Origin: Planotetraspora phitsanulokensis
GTDB lineage: Bacteria; Actinomycetota; Actinomycetes; Streptosporangiales; Streptosporangiaceae
NCBI RefSeq assembly: GCF_016863295.1
Contig: NZ_BOOP01000013.1
Location: 286,243-350,242 of the forward strand
Reading direction: 5' to 3'
DNA length: 64,000 bases
Part shown: positions 33,990-43,406 of the stretch, piece by piece
Numbering within the stretch: position 1 is the stretch's first letter
Layout of the letters: every line of letters starts with the position of its first letter
Made by a program: the position numbers and the translations under genes
The notes under the pieces: generated by a model
The model's database searches: none
The model's input: the letters and a program-made list of their open reading frames with translations, nothing else
Told to the model about the DNA's origin: nothing

Positions 33990-34496
33990 TCAGTACCAGT
34001 TGTGCGACTGGAAGTGCCCCCAGGCGCCGCATGGTGAGCCGTACCGGCCCTTGATGTACCGCAGGCCCCAACGGATCTGGGTCTGCGGGTTGAACCGCCA
34101 GTCCTCGGCGACGTACCCCATCTTGCTTCCGGGCAGAGCCTGCGGGATCCCGTAGGCTCCGGAGCCCGAGTTGTAGGCCCGGTGATTCCAGTTGCTCTCC
34201 CGGGTCCACAGGCTGTCCAGGCACTGGAACTGCGTGCTCGGCCATGCCCGCCGGCTGACGAGGCGGAAGGCGTAGGCCTTGCTCATGGTCCTCGTCGGTG
34301 CGGGCGCCCGGTGGATCTTGTGGGCCTTCACCGTGACGCGCATCTTCCACGTCGCGACATGGATGCCCTGACTGGTCTGCGCGCCTTGGGTGGTCGTGGA
34401 CTGCTCGGCCATCGCCGGTGCGGCGCTCGCGCCGCCGATCACGCTGATCGCGATCACGGCCACTGCTGTGTTGCGCAGAACACTGAAACTGTCCAA
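33990..34496 (-). CDS. Secreted lytic transglycosylase-like protein
   Basis: 168 aa from a TTG start, chosen because AAGGA lies five nt upstream and a signal peptide (residues 1-30, ending APAMA) then begins correctly. After a low-complexity linker the C-terminal 80 residues read CLDSLWTRESNWNHRAYNSGSGAYGIPQALPGSKM, the SLT-type domain with catalytic Glu100. AWGHFQSHNWY ends the protein. This small class of actinobacterial muralytic enzymes cleaves peptidoglycan during growth. The 344 nt upstream hold no recognisable riboswitch. Confidence 0.85.
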   Translation of the reverse strand: MDSFSVLRNTAVAVIAISVIGGASAAPAMAEQSTTTQGAQTSQGIHVATWKMRVTVKAHKIHRAPAPTRTMSKAYAFRLVSRRAWPSTQFQCLDSLWTRESNWNHRAYNSGSGAYGIPQALPGSKMGYVAEDWRFNPQTQIRWGLRYIKGRYGSPCGAWGHFQSHNWY

Positions 34497-34811
34497 ATCG
34501 GTCCTTGTCGTCGGGTCGCGTGCGGAAGGGCGGGCGCATTGCACACGCTCGCCGGTCGCACCGCGCCCATGGCGTGAGCGCGGTCGTCCGCTCGGCCTGC
34601 ACCGGTTCCAAGACAACTTCCGGCAGGCACCGCGACGGGTCCTTTAGGCGGATTGAAGTACGCCGACGCGGCTCGCGGCCGTCACCTGAGACACGCGGCG
34701 GACAGTTCTTTGCCGATTCGGTCACGGACGGCGGGCGTCTCGCGGGGCGGCGATGACGTTGCCCGCCGCCACTTGACCTTGGAGTTCGGGAGCGCCACCG
34801 GCGCGTCCAGC
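34497..34811. other. Intergenic region between divergent transglycosylase and glutathione peroxidase genes
   Basis: About 315 nt without a supported gene. I compared it with the c-di-AMP (ydaO) element often found before cell-wall hydrolase genes and saw no match to its conserved blocks. It presumably holds the transglycosylase promoter. Confidence 0.5.
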
Positions 34812-34833
34812 ACCGAACATCATTCGGTATAGT
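34812..34833 (+). promoter_or_regulatory. Promoter with operator for glutathione peroxidase
   Basis: ACCGAA-N5-TTCGGT (34812-34828) overlaps a good -10 hexamer TATAGT (34828-34833), which ends 7 nt before the ATG. A repressor bound there would block a leaderless promoter; a peroxide- or redox-responsive factor would fit the gene. Confidence 0.5.
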
Positions 34834-34840
34834 CCGCTCC

Positions 34841-35329
34841 ATGAGCCTTCTCGAAACGCCCGTCACCACCCTTGAGGGCGCCCCCACCACCCTCGGCGAG
34901 ATCCTCGGCGGCCGCGCGGCCCTCGTGGTCAACGTGGCCTCGAAATGCGGCCTGACGCCGCAGTACGCCGGGCTCGTCCGGCTTCAGGAGAGCTACGCCG
35001 ACCGCGGGTTCACCGTCCTCGGCGTGCCGTGCAACCAGTTCCTGGGCCAGGAGCCCGGCTCGGCCGAGGAGATCATGGAGTTCTGCTCGACGACGTACGG
35101 CGTGGACTTCCCCCTCCTGGAGAAGGTCGAGGTCAACGGGGACGACAGGCATCCGCTCTACGCGGAGCTGACCACGACGGAGGACACGGAGGGCACCGCC
35201 GGCGACGTTCAGTGGAACTTCGAGAAGTTCCTTCTCACCGCCGACGGCGAGGTCGTGGCGAGGTTCCGTCCCCGCGTCGAGCCGGAGTCGGCCGAGGTCG
35301 TCGGGGCGATCGAGAAGGTCATCTCCTAG
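34841..35329 (+). CDS. Glutathione peroxidase-like thiol peroxidase
   Basis: 162 aa. NVASKCGLTPQY gives the peroxidatic Cys36, VPCNQFLGQEPG the second conserved Cys and Gln, and VQWNFEKFL the catalytic Trp-Asn. Bacterial Cys-type members reduce hydrogen and lipid peroxides mainly with thioredoxin; actinomycetes lack glutathione. ATG with a -10 seven nt upstream: leaderless. Its last 11 nt overlap the convergent lacI gene. Confidence 0.93.
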   Translation: MSLLETPVTTLEGAPTTLGEILGGRAALVVNVASKCGLTPQYAGLVRLQESYADRGFTVLGVPCNQFLGQEPGSAEEIMEFCSTTYGVDFPLLEKVEVNGDDRHPLYAELTTTEDTEGTAGDVQWNFEKFLLTADGEVVARFRPRVEPESAEVVGAIEKVIS

Positions 35330-36299
35330 GACCGCAACTGGCCCGCACGATGAGCTCGGTCGGCAGGGTCACCGTCCGCGGGCGGCGTCCCTGCCGCAGG
35401 ACCAGTTCGGCGGCGCGGTAGCCCACGTCCTGGGCGGGCTGTGCGATGACCGTCAGCGGGGGAGAGCACAACTCGGCCCAGGGCACGTCGTCGAACATGA
35501 TGAGCGACACGTCCCTCGGGATCCGCACGTGGAGTTCGCGCGCGGCCAGGACCGTGGCCTCGCCGAGCATGTTGCCCCCGGTCAGCACCGCCGTGAGGTC
35601 GGCGCGGTGCTGCAGCAGTCCCGCGGCGGCCGCGTACGCCGAGTCGCGGCTGGCGCGCGCGTGGACGACGAGTTCCGGGTCCGCCGGCAGGCCCAGCGAG
35701 GCGAGCGTGTCGGTGAAGGCGGCCACCCGCTGCGACTGTCCATGCCGGGCCAGGAAGGCGATCTTCTTGTGGCCGAGGGCGACGAGGTACTCCACCGCGG
35801 TGCGAACCCCGGCGCGGTCGTCGGCGACCACCCCGGGGACGTCGTCGCGCACCTGCCTGTCCGCGAAGACCACGTTCAGGCCGGCGCGCAGCGCGGGCGC
35901 CCACGTCTCGCCGTCGCCGGAGGGGACCGCGATGACCCGGTCCATGCTCTGCTCGATGAGCGTGCCGATGAGCTCGGCCTCCCGCTCCGGGTCGTCCCCG
36001 GTCACCCCGATCGTCACCGGCTCGCCGTACGACCTGGCACACGACAGCACGCCGTCGGCCAGCCGGGCGTAGAAGCTGTCGGTGATGTCGGGGACGAGTA
36101 GCCCGATCCCGCCGGACCGCTGCTGCCGGAGGTTGCGTCCCAGGGCGCTCGGCCGGTAGTCGAGCCGGGCCGTCGCCGCCAGCACGCGTTCGCGCGTCTC
36201 GGCGCTGGCCGACCCCCCCGACAGGACGCGGGACACCGTGGCGACCCCGACTCCCGCCGCCTCCGCGACGTCCTTGATCGTCGTACGGCGTTGCGCCAT
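35319..36299 (-). CDS. LacI family transcriptional regulator
   Basis: 326 aa. N-terminal [23 protein letters not shown] is the LacI helix-turn-helix and hinge, followed by a periplasmic-binding-protein-like sensor ([38 protein letters not shown]). The sensor would bind a sugar or derived effector. ATG at 36299; an in-frame ATG at 36305 is possible. A perfect LacI-type palindrome overlaps its start, and a second is close to the promoter of the divergent MsiK-like gene, so it probably represses itself and that ATPase. Confidence 0.92.
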   Translation of the reverse strand: MAQRRTTIKDVAEAAGVGVATVSRVLSGGSASAETRERVLAATARLDYRPSALGRNLRQQRSGGIGLLVPDITDSFYARLADGVLSCARSYGEPVTIGVTGDDPEREAELIGTLIEQSMDRVIAVPSGDGETWAPALRAGLNVVFADRQVRDDVPGVVADDRAGVRTAVEYLVALGHKKIAFLARHGQSQRVAAFTDTLASLGLPADPELVVHARASRDSAYAAAAGLLQHRADLTAVLTGGNMLGEATVLAARELHVRIPRDVSLIMFDDVPWAELCSPPLTVIAQPAQDVGYRAAELVLRQGRRPRTVTLPTELIVRASCGPRR

Positions 36300-36303
36300 G
36301 TTC

Positions 36304-36319
36304 ATGGAAACGATTCCAT
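36304..36319. promoter_or_regulatory. LacI-family operator at the lacI start
   Basis: ATGGAAACGATTCCAT is palindromic in its outer six positions around a central ACGA and fits the LacI/GalR consensus TGnnAnCGnTnnCA. It covers the lacI translation start region, indicating autoregulation. Confidence 0.75.
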
Positions 36320-36349
36320 CATGCTTCCATCCCTTATGCGACCAAAACC

Positions 36350-36395
36350 TTGACATTAGACGGTAGTTCGGGTGAGATTCCTGAAAACGTATCCA
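36350..36395 (+). promoter_or_regulatory. Promoter and second LacI-type operator for msiK-like gene
   Basis: TTGACA (36350-36355), a 17-bp spacer and TGAGAT (36373-36378) form a sigma-70-type promoter. TGAAAACGTATCCA (36382-36395), a weaker match to the same operator consensus, covers the expected transcription start. The two operators are about 77 bp apart centre to centre. Confidence 0.65.
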
Positions 36396-36427
36396 AGTAC
36401 CTTGTTTGGGAACCGCGAAGGACTGGC

Positions 36428-37651
<1,224 letters not shown>

Positions 37652-37672
37652 GCCGCGGGACAAATCTTTAGA

Positions 37673-37719
37673 GGCCAGATCGCCGCCGGCAGGAGCCGAC
37701 CTGCTGCGGCGATCTGGCC
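37673..37719 (+). terminator. Long hairpin terminator after msiK-like gene
   Basis: GGCCAGATCGCCGC and its exact complement form a 14-bp stem; the loop itself contains GCAGG/CCTGC. It lies 21 nt after the stop and before the convergent sortase operon, so it may end both transcripts. Confidence 0.8.
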
Positions 37720-37748
37720 GTTGTCACGGGGGCATCAGGGGCGGAAGC

Positions 37749-37898
37749 TCACATGGTCCCGTCCAACGGCAACCGGGGTTCTAGCCAGGGGAACACGACA
37801 TACCAGAGCAGTGCCGCCGCGATGCCGACCAGCAGCAGGGAGACGACCAGCCGGACCACGGTGCCGCCGGGCAGTCGTCGCCAGATGAATGCGTACAT
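37749..37898 (-). CDS. Small membrane protein downstream of sortase
   Basis: 49 aa: MYAFIWRRLPGG, one transmembrane helix (about residues 15-36), then FPWLEPRLPLDGTM. It starts 20 nt after the sortase stop, with GAGAG as ribosome binding site. Short proteins with this RRLPG / PW.EPRLP layout are often found beside class E sortases in actinobacteria. The role is unknown; a sortase accessory is possible. Confidence 0.7.
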   Translation of the reverse strand: MYAFIWRRLPGGTVVRLVVSLLLVGIAAALLWYVVFPWLEPRLPLDGTM

Positions 37899-37918
37899 GT
37901 CAGGCTCTCTCGTGGCGA

Positions 37919-38545
37919 TCACGCACGGCGCGCCTCACGAGTGACGAGCACACCGTGGACGATCAGGCGCTGCTGAGCGGAGTATTCGGGGTTGCAGGTG
38001 GTCATGGTGATCAGCGCCTGAGAGGGCCTCTGCGCGGGATGTCCGGGCACCGGGTCGACGACATCCAGCCGGGTGGGGTCGACGACTTCCTTCTGGCTGA
38101 CTCGGTAGATATAGCGGGCGTCTCGTGCATCCACGACGATGTCGTCTCCGCGCCGTAGCTCATCGATACGGTTGAACGGCGCTGAATAGGTCGTCCGGTG
38201 CGCGGAAATCACGAAATTTCCTATCTGACCTGGCATTGCTGTACCGGGGTAATGTCCGGGTCCCGAGCGAAGCTGCTCGGCATCGGTGCCCTCGACTATC
38301 GCGTATTTGTAGTCAGTGCCCAATCGGGGGATGCGCAGCAACGCCAGGGCGCCGCCAAGATGGACCCTCCCGAGCCCTCTGCTTTCCTTCTCCTGACCGA
38401 ACTCCTGCTCAAGCTGCTGCTGGAGGGCGCGTTGGCGCTGTGTGGTGTAGGAGCCGGTGCCCCAGAGCAAATACGCGCAGAACATCAGTAGAACCAGCCC
38501 GAAGGTGAAGCTGAGCTCGCCGACGATCCGCAGAGCCGTCCTCAT
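37919..38545 (-). CDS. Class E sortase
   Basis: 208 aa. An N-terminal membrane anchor (residues 11-30), a coiled, Gln-rich stalk (about 36-56), then the sortase barrel: VISAHRTTYSAPFNRIDEL with the catalytic His and ITMTTCNPEYSAQQRLIVHG with Cys and Arg. The class E pattern comes from TxTTC and the overall layout. It would covalently attach sorting-signal proteins to peptidoglycan. The chosen ATG has a weak ribosome binding site. It is divergent from an LPFTG protein 520 nt away, which is the likely substrate. Confidence 0.88.
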   Translation of the reverse strand: MRTALRIVGELSFTFGLVLLMFCAYLLWGTGSYTTQRQRALQQQLEQEFGQEKESRGLGRVHLGGALALLRIPRLGTDYKYAIVEGTDAEQLRSGPGHYPGTAMPGQIGNFVISAHRTTYSAPFNRIDELRRGDDIVVDARDARYIYRVSQKEVVDPTRLDVVDPVPGHPAQRPSQALITMTTCNPEYSAQQRLIVHGVLVTREARRA

Positions 38546-39068
38546 GGCGCAATCAGGTTCGGGTTGTCGAGCACGCGCAGAATATTGCCCCACCGGAGTG
38601 CGGGGCCCGGGCTTCCGACAAGGGCATTGGGGAATTCTTTGGAATGCCGCGCGGCTCAAATCAGATGCGCATACTTCACGAACCTCCTCGGCATCCGAAT
38701 AGGGCGTGCGTGACAACCGCTGCGCTGCCCCCGGGCCCGGCTTGGGCCCGCTGCCGCGGCGTGCCACCCTGCGACAGCTCACCGCAGGCGGTACCTTTTC
38801 TGATCGCCGCGATCGGCCAAGAGCTCACCGCAATGGTCGCGTCAGCAAGGCCTGAAGACGGTCGGTGCGCGTCGCCATCGCACGGTGGCCGGTGAAAGAA
38901 AGCCGATTGTCAACAAACCGAGAACGGTCACCGATCATTCAGTAAGCCTCGTGCGGCGACGGCGTTCCTCTTGACCGGATGCCGTACAACAGGTCGGGTG
39001 CCGAACATTCGCTGGTATTCCGCGCGAAATGTTCTATGAACTGAACGACCGCTATCGGGGAGTCCGAA
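38546..39068. other. 523-nt gene-free stretch between sortase and LPFTG gene
   Basis: No frame here has plausible coding character. It contains CGGGCCC-N5-GGGCCCG (38732-38750), a perfect 7-bp hairpin, and AT-rich patches towards the LPFTG gene. It must hold both divergent promoters; none stands out. Confidence 0.5.
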
Positions 39069-39623
39069 ATGGCGCGAAAAAGAACGACACCTATTCTTCT
39101 GGCGGTGATGGTCGCCGGCGGACTGATGCTCGGATCCACCGGAACCGCCACCGCGGAAACCGGCCTGCCGCCAGAGGCCGTGAGGGAGAACCCGCACCCT
39201 TATCCGCCGTTCCCCGTCGAGCAGGAAGAACAGGAAGACAACCTGCACGTCGTTGTTCCTCCCGCCCCGGCCTGCGCGGACGACGAGTGCGACACAGACG
39301 GCTGCGAGACCGGTGACAGAGGTGATGTCGGTGCCGGCGACAACTGCGACGCCGGCGGCATCGGTGGTCCCTGCGCCGGCGGTGACTGCGACGCCGGTGG
39401 CATCGGCGGTCGCGGTCCCTGCGATGGCGGTGACTGTGTCGGCGGCGGAAGGCCGCATTCCCATGTCGCCGCAGGCGGAGTGCCGCGCCCCAGTGCCGGC
39501 CAACTGCCGTTCACGGGCGCGCCGGTGGGGGCCGTGGCCGCGGCGGGCACGGGCCTGCTGGCCGTCGCCATCACCTGCATTTTGATCTCCGTACGGCGTC
39601 GCCGGTCTACTTGTGAGAAGTAG
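39069..39623 (+). CDS. Cell-wall-anchored Cys-rich surface protein with LPFTG signal
   Basis: 184 aa. Signal peptide 1-29 (ending ATA), a Pro- and acid-rich region, then a Cys/Gly/Asp-rich zone at about 68-123 with a repeated CDAGGIGG unit and about nine Cys. The C-terminus has LPFTG at 146-150, a hydrophobic helix and RRRRSTCEK: a complete sorting signal. The sortase encoded on the other strand should anchor it to peptidoglycan. The Cys-rich zone may bind metal or form disulfides. GGGGAG is the ribosome binding site. Its stop overlaps the start of the DUF4012 gene. Confidence 0.88.
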   Translation: MARKRTTPILLAVMVAGGLMLGSTGTATAETGLPPEAVRENPHPYPPFPVEQEEQEDNLHVVVPPAPACADDECDTDGCETGDRGDVGAGDNCDAGGIGGPCAGGDCDAGGIGGRGPCDGGDCVGGGRPHSHVAAGGVPRPSAGQLPFTGAPVGAVAAAGTGLLAVAITCILISVRRRRSTCEK

Positions 39624-41361
39624 TAGGCGCCGACTCGTCGTCATCGGCCTGTCGTCACTAGCCCTCGGCCTCGCAATGGCCGGGGGCTGGTCGGCATACC
39701 TCGGTCTGAGCGTGCGGGATCAACTGGAGGCGACCAGGACCGCGCTGCTACGGCTACGTGCGGGCGACCCCACGTCGCTGGCCGGGGCGCTCGCGGACGC
39801 ACAGCGGCATGCGGCCGAAGCGCGGCGGCTCACCGGCGGTCTCGACTGGTCACTGATCACCCACGCTCCCGTGGTGGGAGACGGTGCCACGACCGTGCGA
39901 GGGTTGGCCGAGGCCGCTGCGGAACTCACCGATGTACTGGTCGGAGTTCACCGGGCCGGCGCGCCGTTCATGACGGCGAATGCGCTTTCGATGGGCGATC
40001 TGCGGCCGGTGCTGGCGGGTCTCGACGCGGCGGCGCCTGTCCTGGCCGATGCCGCGGCCCGGCTCGCCACGGTGAGATCGCGCGTGGCGGAGACGCCGGC
40101 GCAGAGCGGCGTGGACGCTCTGGACCAAGCGCGCGTCACGACGCTTTCCGAAGTCGATCGGCTGCGCGGCTGGCTGGGTTCGGCGGCGAGCGCCGCCGAA
40201 CTCATGCCTCCGATGCTGGGCCTGGATGGTCCGCGCCGTTATTTCCTGGCGTTCCAGACCAATGCCGAGGCGCGCGGAACCGGCGGCCTGGTCGGTGCGT
40301 TCGGCATCCTGAAAGCCGACCGCGGCAAGCTCGGCATCGAGCGGCTGTCCCCGAACAACGATCTCCCTGAGTCTTCCCACCCCGCCGCCGACAACGGCCC
40401 GGAGTTCCGGGCGCGCTACGGGCCCAGCGCGACCTCCCTGCTCTCCATCTCCAACCTCTCCCCGCATTTCCCGTACGCGGCGACCACCTGGACCGGGCTC
40501 TGGGAACGGCAGACCGGCCGGCGACTGGACGGAGCCATCGCGACCGACCCGATCGGCCTCTCTTACCTGCTGGAACTGATCGGGGCGGTCAAGCTCCCCA
40601 GCGGGGAGACGGTGACCGCGGGGAACGTCGTCGACCTCACCGAGCGCGCGGCCTACGCCCGGTACCAGGACCCGGGAGAACGCAAGCGATTTCTCATCCA
40701 GATCGCGGGTGCCGTCAGCGAGGCGCTGATCAGATCCCGGCCCGAGCCCACACGGTTGTTGCCGGTCCTGTCCCGGCTGGTGGACGAGCGGAGGATCCAG
40801 ATCTGGAGCCGCAGAGACGCCGAGGAGCAACGCCTCGCGACGACTCCGGTCGGCGGCGTCCTGCCGGAGCAGCCGGGACCGTTCGCCGGGCTGGTGATCA
40901 ACAATTCGGCCGGCAGCAAACTCGACTACTACCTGGAGCGTTCCGTCACGTACACCCTTGGCATGTGCCACGACGGGCTGCGGTCCACAAGAGTGCGGAT
41001 CCGGCTCGACAACGACGTGCCGCAAGGGCGACTTCCCACCTACGTCACCGACCGGCTCGACTCCCCGGAGCGTCCCCACACCGTCGGTTCCAACCTGCTG
41101 TGGGTGTCCCTCTACGCCGGGGTCGGCACGGAGGTGAGCGCGGTGCGCCTCGACGGTCGTCCCACTGGGATCATCAGTGAGGTCGAACGATCCCACCCCG
41201 TCTACTCGACCGTCCTGGAGTTCGCCCCCAGGCAGTCGAGGACACTGGAATTCGACCTGCTGGAACCCTCCTCCACCGCGGCGCCGGCGGTTCCGGTGCA
41301 GCCGCTTGTCCGCCCCCAGCACACCTGGATCACCCAAGACCGCCAGGGCTGTGCCCCTTGA
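39613..41361 (+). CDS. DUF4012 family membrane-anchored protein
   Basis: 582 aa. One N-terminal transmembrane helix (about 9-27), a helical region to about 200, and a large extracellular domain with RRYFLAFQTNAEARGTGGLVGAFGIL, the DUF4012 hallmark. DUF4012 proteins occur in actinobacterial exopolysaccharide loci, with unknown role; resemblance to LytR-type ligases has been discussed because of an Arg-rich N-terminal half, but catalytic residues are not established. The GTG start overlaps the LPFTG gene by 11 nt in another frame, linking surface protein and glycan genes in one transcript. Confidence 0.85.
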   Translation: MRSSRRRLVVIGLSSLALGLAMAGGWSAYLGLSVRDQLEATRTALLRLRAGDPTSLAGALADAQRHAAEARRLTGGLDWSLITHAPVVGDGATTVRGLAEAAAELTDVLVGVHRAGAPFMTANALSMGDLRPVLAGLDAAAPVLADAAARLATVRSRVAETPAQSGVDALDQARVTTLSEVDRLRGWLGSAASAAELMPPMLGLDGPRRYFLAFQTNAEARGTGGLVGAFGILKADRGKLGIERLSPNNDLPESSHPAADNGPEFRARYGPSATSLLSISNLSPHFPYAATTWTGLWERQTGRRLDGAIATDPIGLSYLLELIGAVKLPSGETVTAGNVVDLTERAAYARYQDPGERKRFLIQIAGAVSEALIRSRPEPTRLLPVLSRLVDERRIQIWSRRDAEEQRLATTPVGGVLPEQPGPFAGLVINNSAGSKLDYYLERSVTYTLGMCHDGLRSTRVRIRLDNDVPQGRLPTYVTDRLDSPERPHTVGSNLLWVSLYAGVGTEVSAVRLDGRPTGIISEVERSHPVYSTVLEFAPRQSRTLEFDLLEPSSTAAPAVPVQPLVRPQHTWITQDRQGCAP

Positions 41362-41454
41362 CGGTTCTCCGCGTGTGAAGCGATGGCGACGTAGACCGCA
41401 AAGACCGGCGTGCCGCGAACAGTGGCCTGGCGAGCAGGATCTACCGTCGCGCTC

Positions 41455-42063
41455 ATGGAAGGTACGCGTGACACACGAGCAGTGTCGGAAACCCGGCCCG
41501 GCTTCCACATCCTGTTCGTATGCACAGGCAACATCTGCCGGTCGGCGCTGGCGGAGCGGCTGACCCTGTCAGCCCTCGGGTCAGGTTCCCCACTGTTGGT
41601 GACCAGCGCGGGGACCCATGCCGAGCCTGGGCGTCCGATGGCTGAGCGGGCGCGGCGCGTGCTGGTCCGGCTCGGCGGGAACCCAGAGGGCTTCGCCTCG
41701 CGCCCGCTCACCTCCGCGATGGTGGTCGATGCCGATCTCGTGCTCACGGCCTCGTCCGAGCACCGTGCCGAAGCGGTCGCCCTGCATCCCCTCGCGGCCA
41801 CACGCACGTTCACCATCGCCGAGTTCGGTGCGCTGGCCCGGGCCGTGCCCGCGGAGAGCCTCGTCCGTCATCAGGATCCCGTACGGCGGGCCCACGCTTT
41901 GGTCGCGGAGGCGAGGGCATTGCGCGGGCTGGTCCGGGTGGACCAGCCCGACATCGCCGACCCCTACGGGGGCTCCCGTAGGGGTTACAGGGCGGCGGCC
42001 CGCCGAATCTCGGAGTCGCTCGCTGTCCCGCTCAAGCTCCTCTCGCACTCACCGGTGTCTTGA
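41455..42063 (+). CDS. Low-molecular-weight protein tyrosine phosphatase
   Basis: About 202 aa from the ATG at 41455; a GTG at 41482 is an alternative start. ILFVCTGNICRSALAE is the P-loop with nucleophilic Cys and Arg. Near the C-terminus PDIADPYGG carries the general-acid Asp. The family partner of bacterial tyrosine kinases in polysaccharide clusters (Wzb, PtpA) dephosphorylates the kinase tail. Its 3' end overlaps by 32 nt the convergent BY-kinase gene, so the pair is physically linked but divided between strands. Confidence 0.9.
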   Translation: MEGTRDTRAVSETRPGFHILFVCTGNICRSALAERLTLSALGSGSPLLVTSAGTHAEPGRPMAERARRVLVRLGGNPEGFASRPLTSAMVVDADLVLTASSEHRAEAVALHPLAATRTFTIAEFGALARAVPAESLVRHQDPVRRAHALVAEARALRGLVRVDQPDIADPYGGSRRGYRAAARRISESLAVPLKLLSHSPVS

Positions 42064-43402
42064 CCTCGGCCTCGTAGCCATAGCCGTAGCCGTAGTAGTG
42101 GCCGTGCTTGGCCGGCGCGAAGTTCAGGACGGTCCCGAGGAGGCGAGCGTTGATCGACGACAGCAGCTCTGTGGCGCGCGCCACCTGCTCACGCCGGGTC
42201 TTGCCGTACCGTGCGACGAGGAGAGCGCCGTCGCAGATCGCCGCGAGCGCCGCGGCGTCGGTTACGGGCAGCAGCGGCGGCGCATCGAGGATCACCATGT
42301 CGTAGTCCCTCGTGAGCTGGGCCAGCAGCGAGCGCATCCCCTGCGAGCCGAGCAACTCGCTGGGGTTCGGCGGGATCTGGCCGCTCGGAAGCACAGAGAG
42401 GCTGGGCTGGCCCCAGGTCTGGATGACGTCGGCCAGGCGCGCCTTCTCGATCAGAACGTCGGTGAGGCCTGTGGAGCCCTCGATGCCCAGGTAATCAGGG
42501 ATGCGAGGGCGGCGGAGGTCGCCGTCGACCAGGATCACGCGCCATCCCGCCTGGGCCAGCGTGATCGCCAGGTTGGCCGAGGTGGAGGATTTGCCGTCGC
42601 TCGGCAGGCAGCTGGTCACGATGAGTGACTTCGGCTGCTTGTCCACCCCGATGAACTGCAGGTTGGTCCGCAGCGAGCGGAACGCCTCGGACCTCGAGGA
42701 TCGGCGGTTGCTACGGACGATCAAAGGGTGCCGCCGCGCGTCCCTCTCGTAGCCGATGACCCCGAGAACCGAACTCTTCGACGCCTGCTGCAGCGCCTCT
42801 GAGGTCTTGACGGTCGTGTCCAGCCGATCCTGGACCACGAGCGAACTGAAGGCGACGAGCAACGCGATGAGCACGGCGATCGCGATGTTGAGCACTGGCC
42901 GGGGACTGACCGGTTCCTCCGGGACCTCGGCCCGATCCACGATCGTGACCTTGACCGCCGGACGGCTGTCCGGGGTCGACCGCTCAATCTGGTCGATCAT
43001 CCGGCCGAATTCGGATGCCAGGTTGTTGGCGAGCAGCGCCGCGCGCGCGGGGTCGTGGTCACTGACCTTGGCGCGTAGAAGCACGGTGCCGGGGACGGGT
43101 TCCGCCGTGATGTTCGCCTGGAGTCGCTCGACGTCCTCGCCCGTGGTGATCCGGCTGACCAGTCGACGACTCGTCAGCAGACTGGCGTAGGACTGCACTC
43201 CCTGGGACAGCGCCCCAGCCTGGTATGCGGGGGAGAGGCTGCCTTGTTTGTCGTAACTGGAGAACAGCATGGTGGTCGTCGCATCGTACTCAGGCGGCGT
43301 GTTCGAGGTCACGACAAAGGCGGCACCGACCGCGATGGACAGCGAGAGCAGGAGGAACAGCCAGCCCCTGCGCGCGAGTCGCATGTAGTAGAGCAGATCC
43401 AT
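42032..43402 (-). CDS. Wzz-like chain-length regulator fused to BY tyrosine kinase
   Basis: 456 aa. N-terminal Wzz domain bounded by two transmembrane helices (about 14-32 and 170-192). The cytosolic kinase has Walker A in SCLPSDGKSSTSANLA, Walker A' VILVDGDLRRPRIP and Walker B VILDAPPLLP. The C-terminus is a Tyr cluster HYYGYGYGY, the autophosphorylation tail. Fusions like this control chain length and export of capsular or exopolysaccharide. It is the last gene of the minus-strand run from 47666 and overlaps the phosphatase gene. Confidence 0.92.
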   Translation of the reverse strand: MDLLYYMRLARRGWLFLLLSLSIAVGAAFVVTSNTPPEYDATTTMLFSSYDKQGSLSPAYQAGALSQGVQSYASLLTSRRLVSRITTGEDVERLQANITAEPVPGTVLLRAKVSDHDPARAALLANNLASEFGRMIDQIERSTPDSRPAVKVTIVDRAEVPEEPVSPRPVLNIAIAVLIALLVAFSSLVVQDRLDTTVKTSEALQQASKSSVLGVIGYERDARRHPLIVRSNRRSSRSEAFRSLRTNLQFIGVDKQPKSLIVTSCLPSDGKSSTSANLAITLAQAGWRVILVDGDLRRPRIPDYLGIEGSTGLTDVLIEKARLADVIQTWGQPSLSVLPSGQIPPNPSELLGSQGMRSLLAQLTRDYDMVILDAPPLLPVTDAAALAAICDGALLVARYGKTRREQVARATELLSSINARLLGTVLNFAPAKHGHYYGYGYGYEAEVKTPVSARGA

Positions 43403-43406
43403 CTGA

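Noticed and set aside
32126..34054. 642-codon plus-strand frame across the oxygenase and TetR genes
   Set aside because: It crosses two genes with good motifs on other frames and covers the duplicated operators; a GC-bias shadow.
34497..34840. c-di-AMP (ydaO) riboswitch before the transglycosylase gene
   Set aside because: Expected from the gene type, but the conserved sequence blocks of that element were not found on the proper strand.
38644..38895. 83-codon frame in the sortase/LPFTG intergenic region
   Set aside because: No start context and no structure in the predicted protein; overlaps a hairpin and AT-rich promoter-like sequence.
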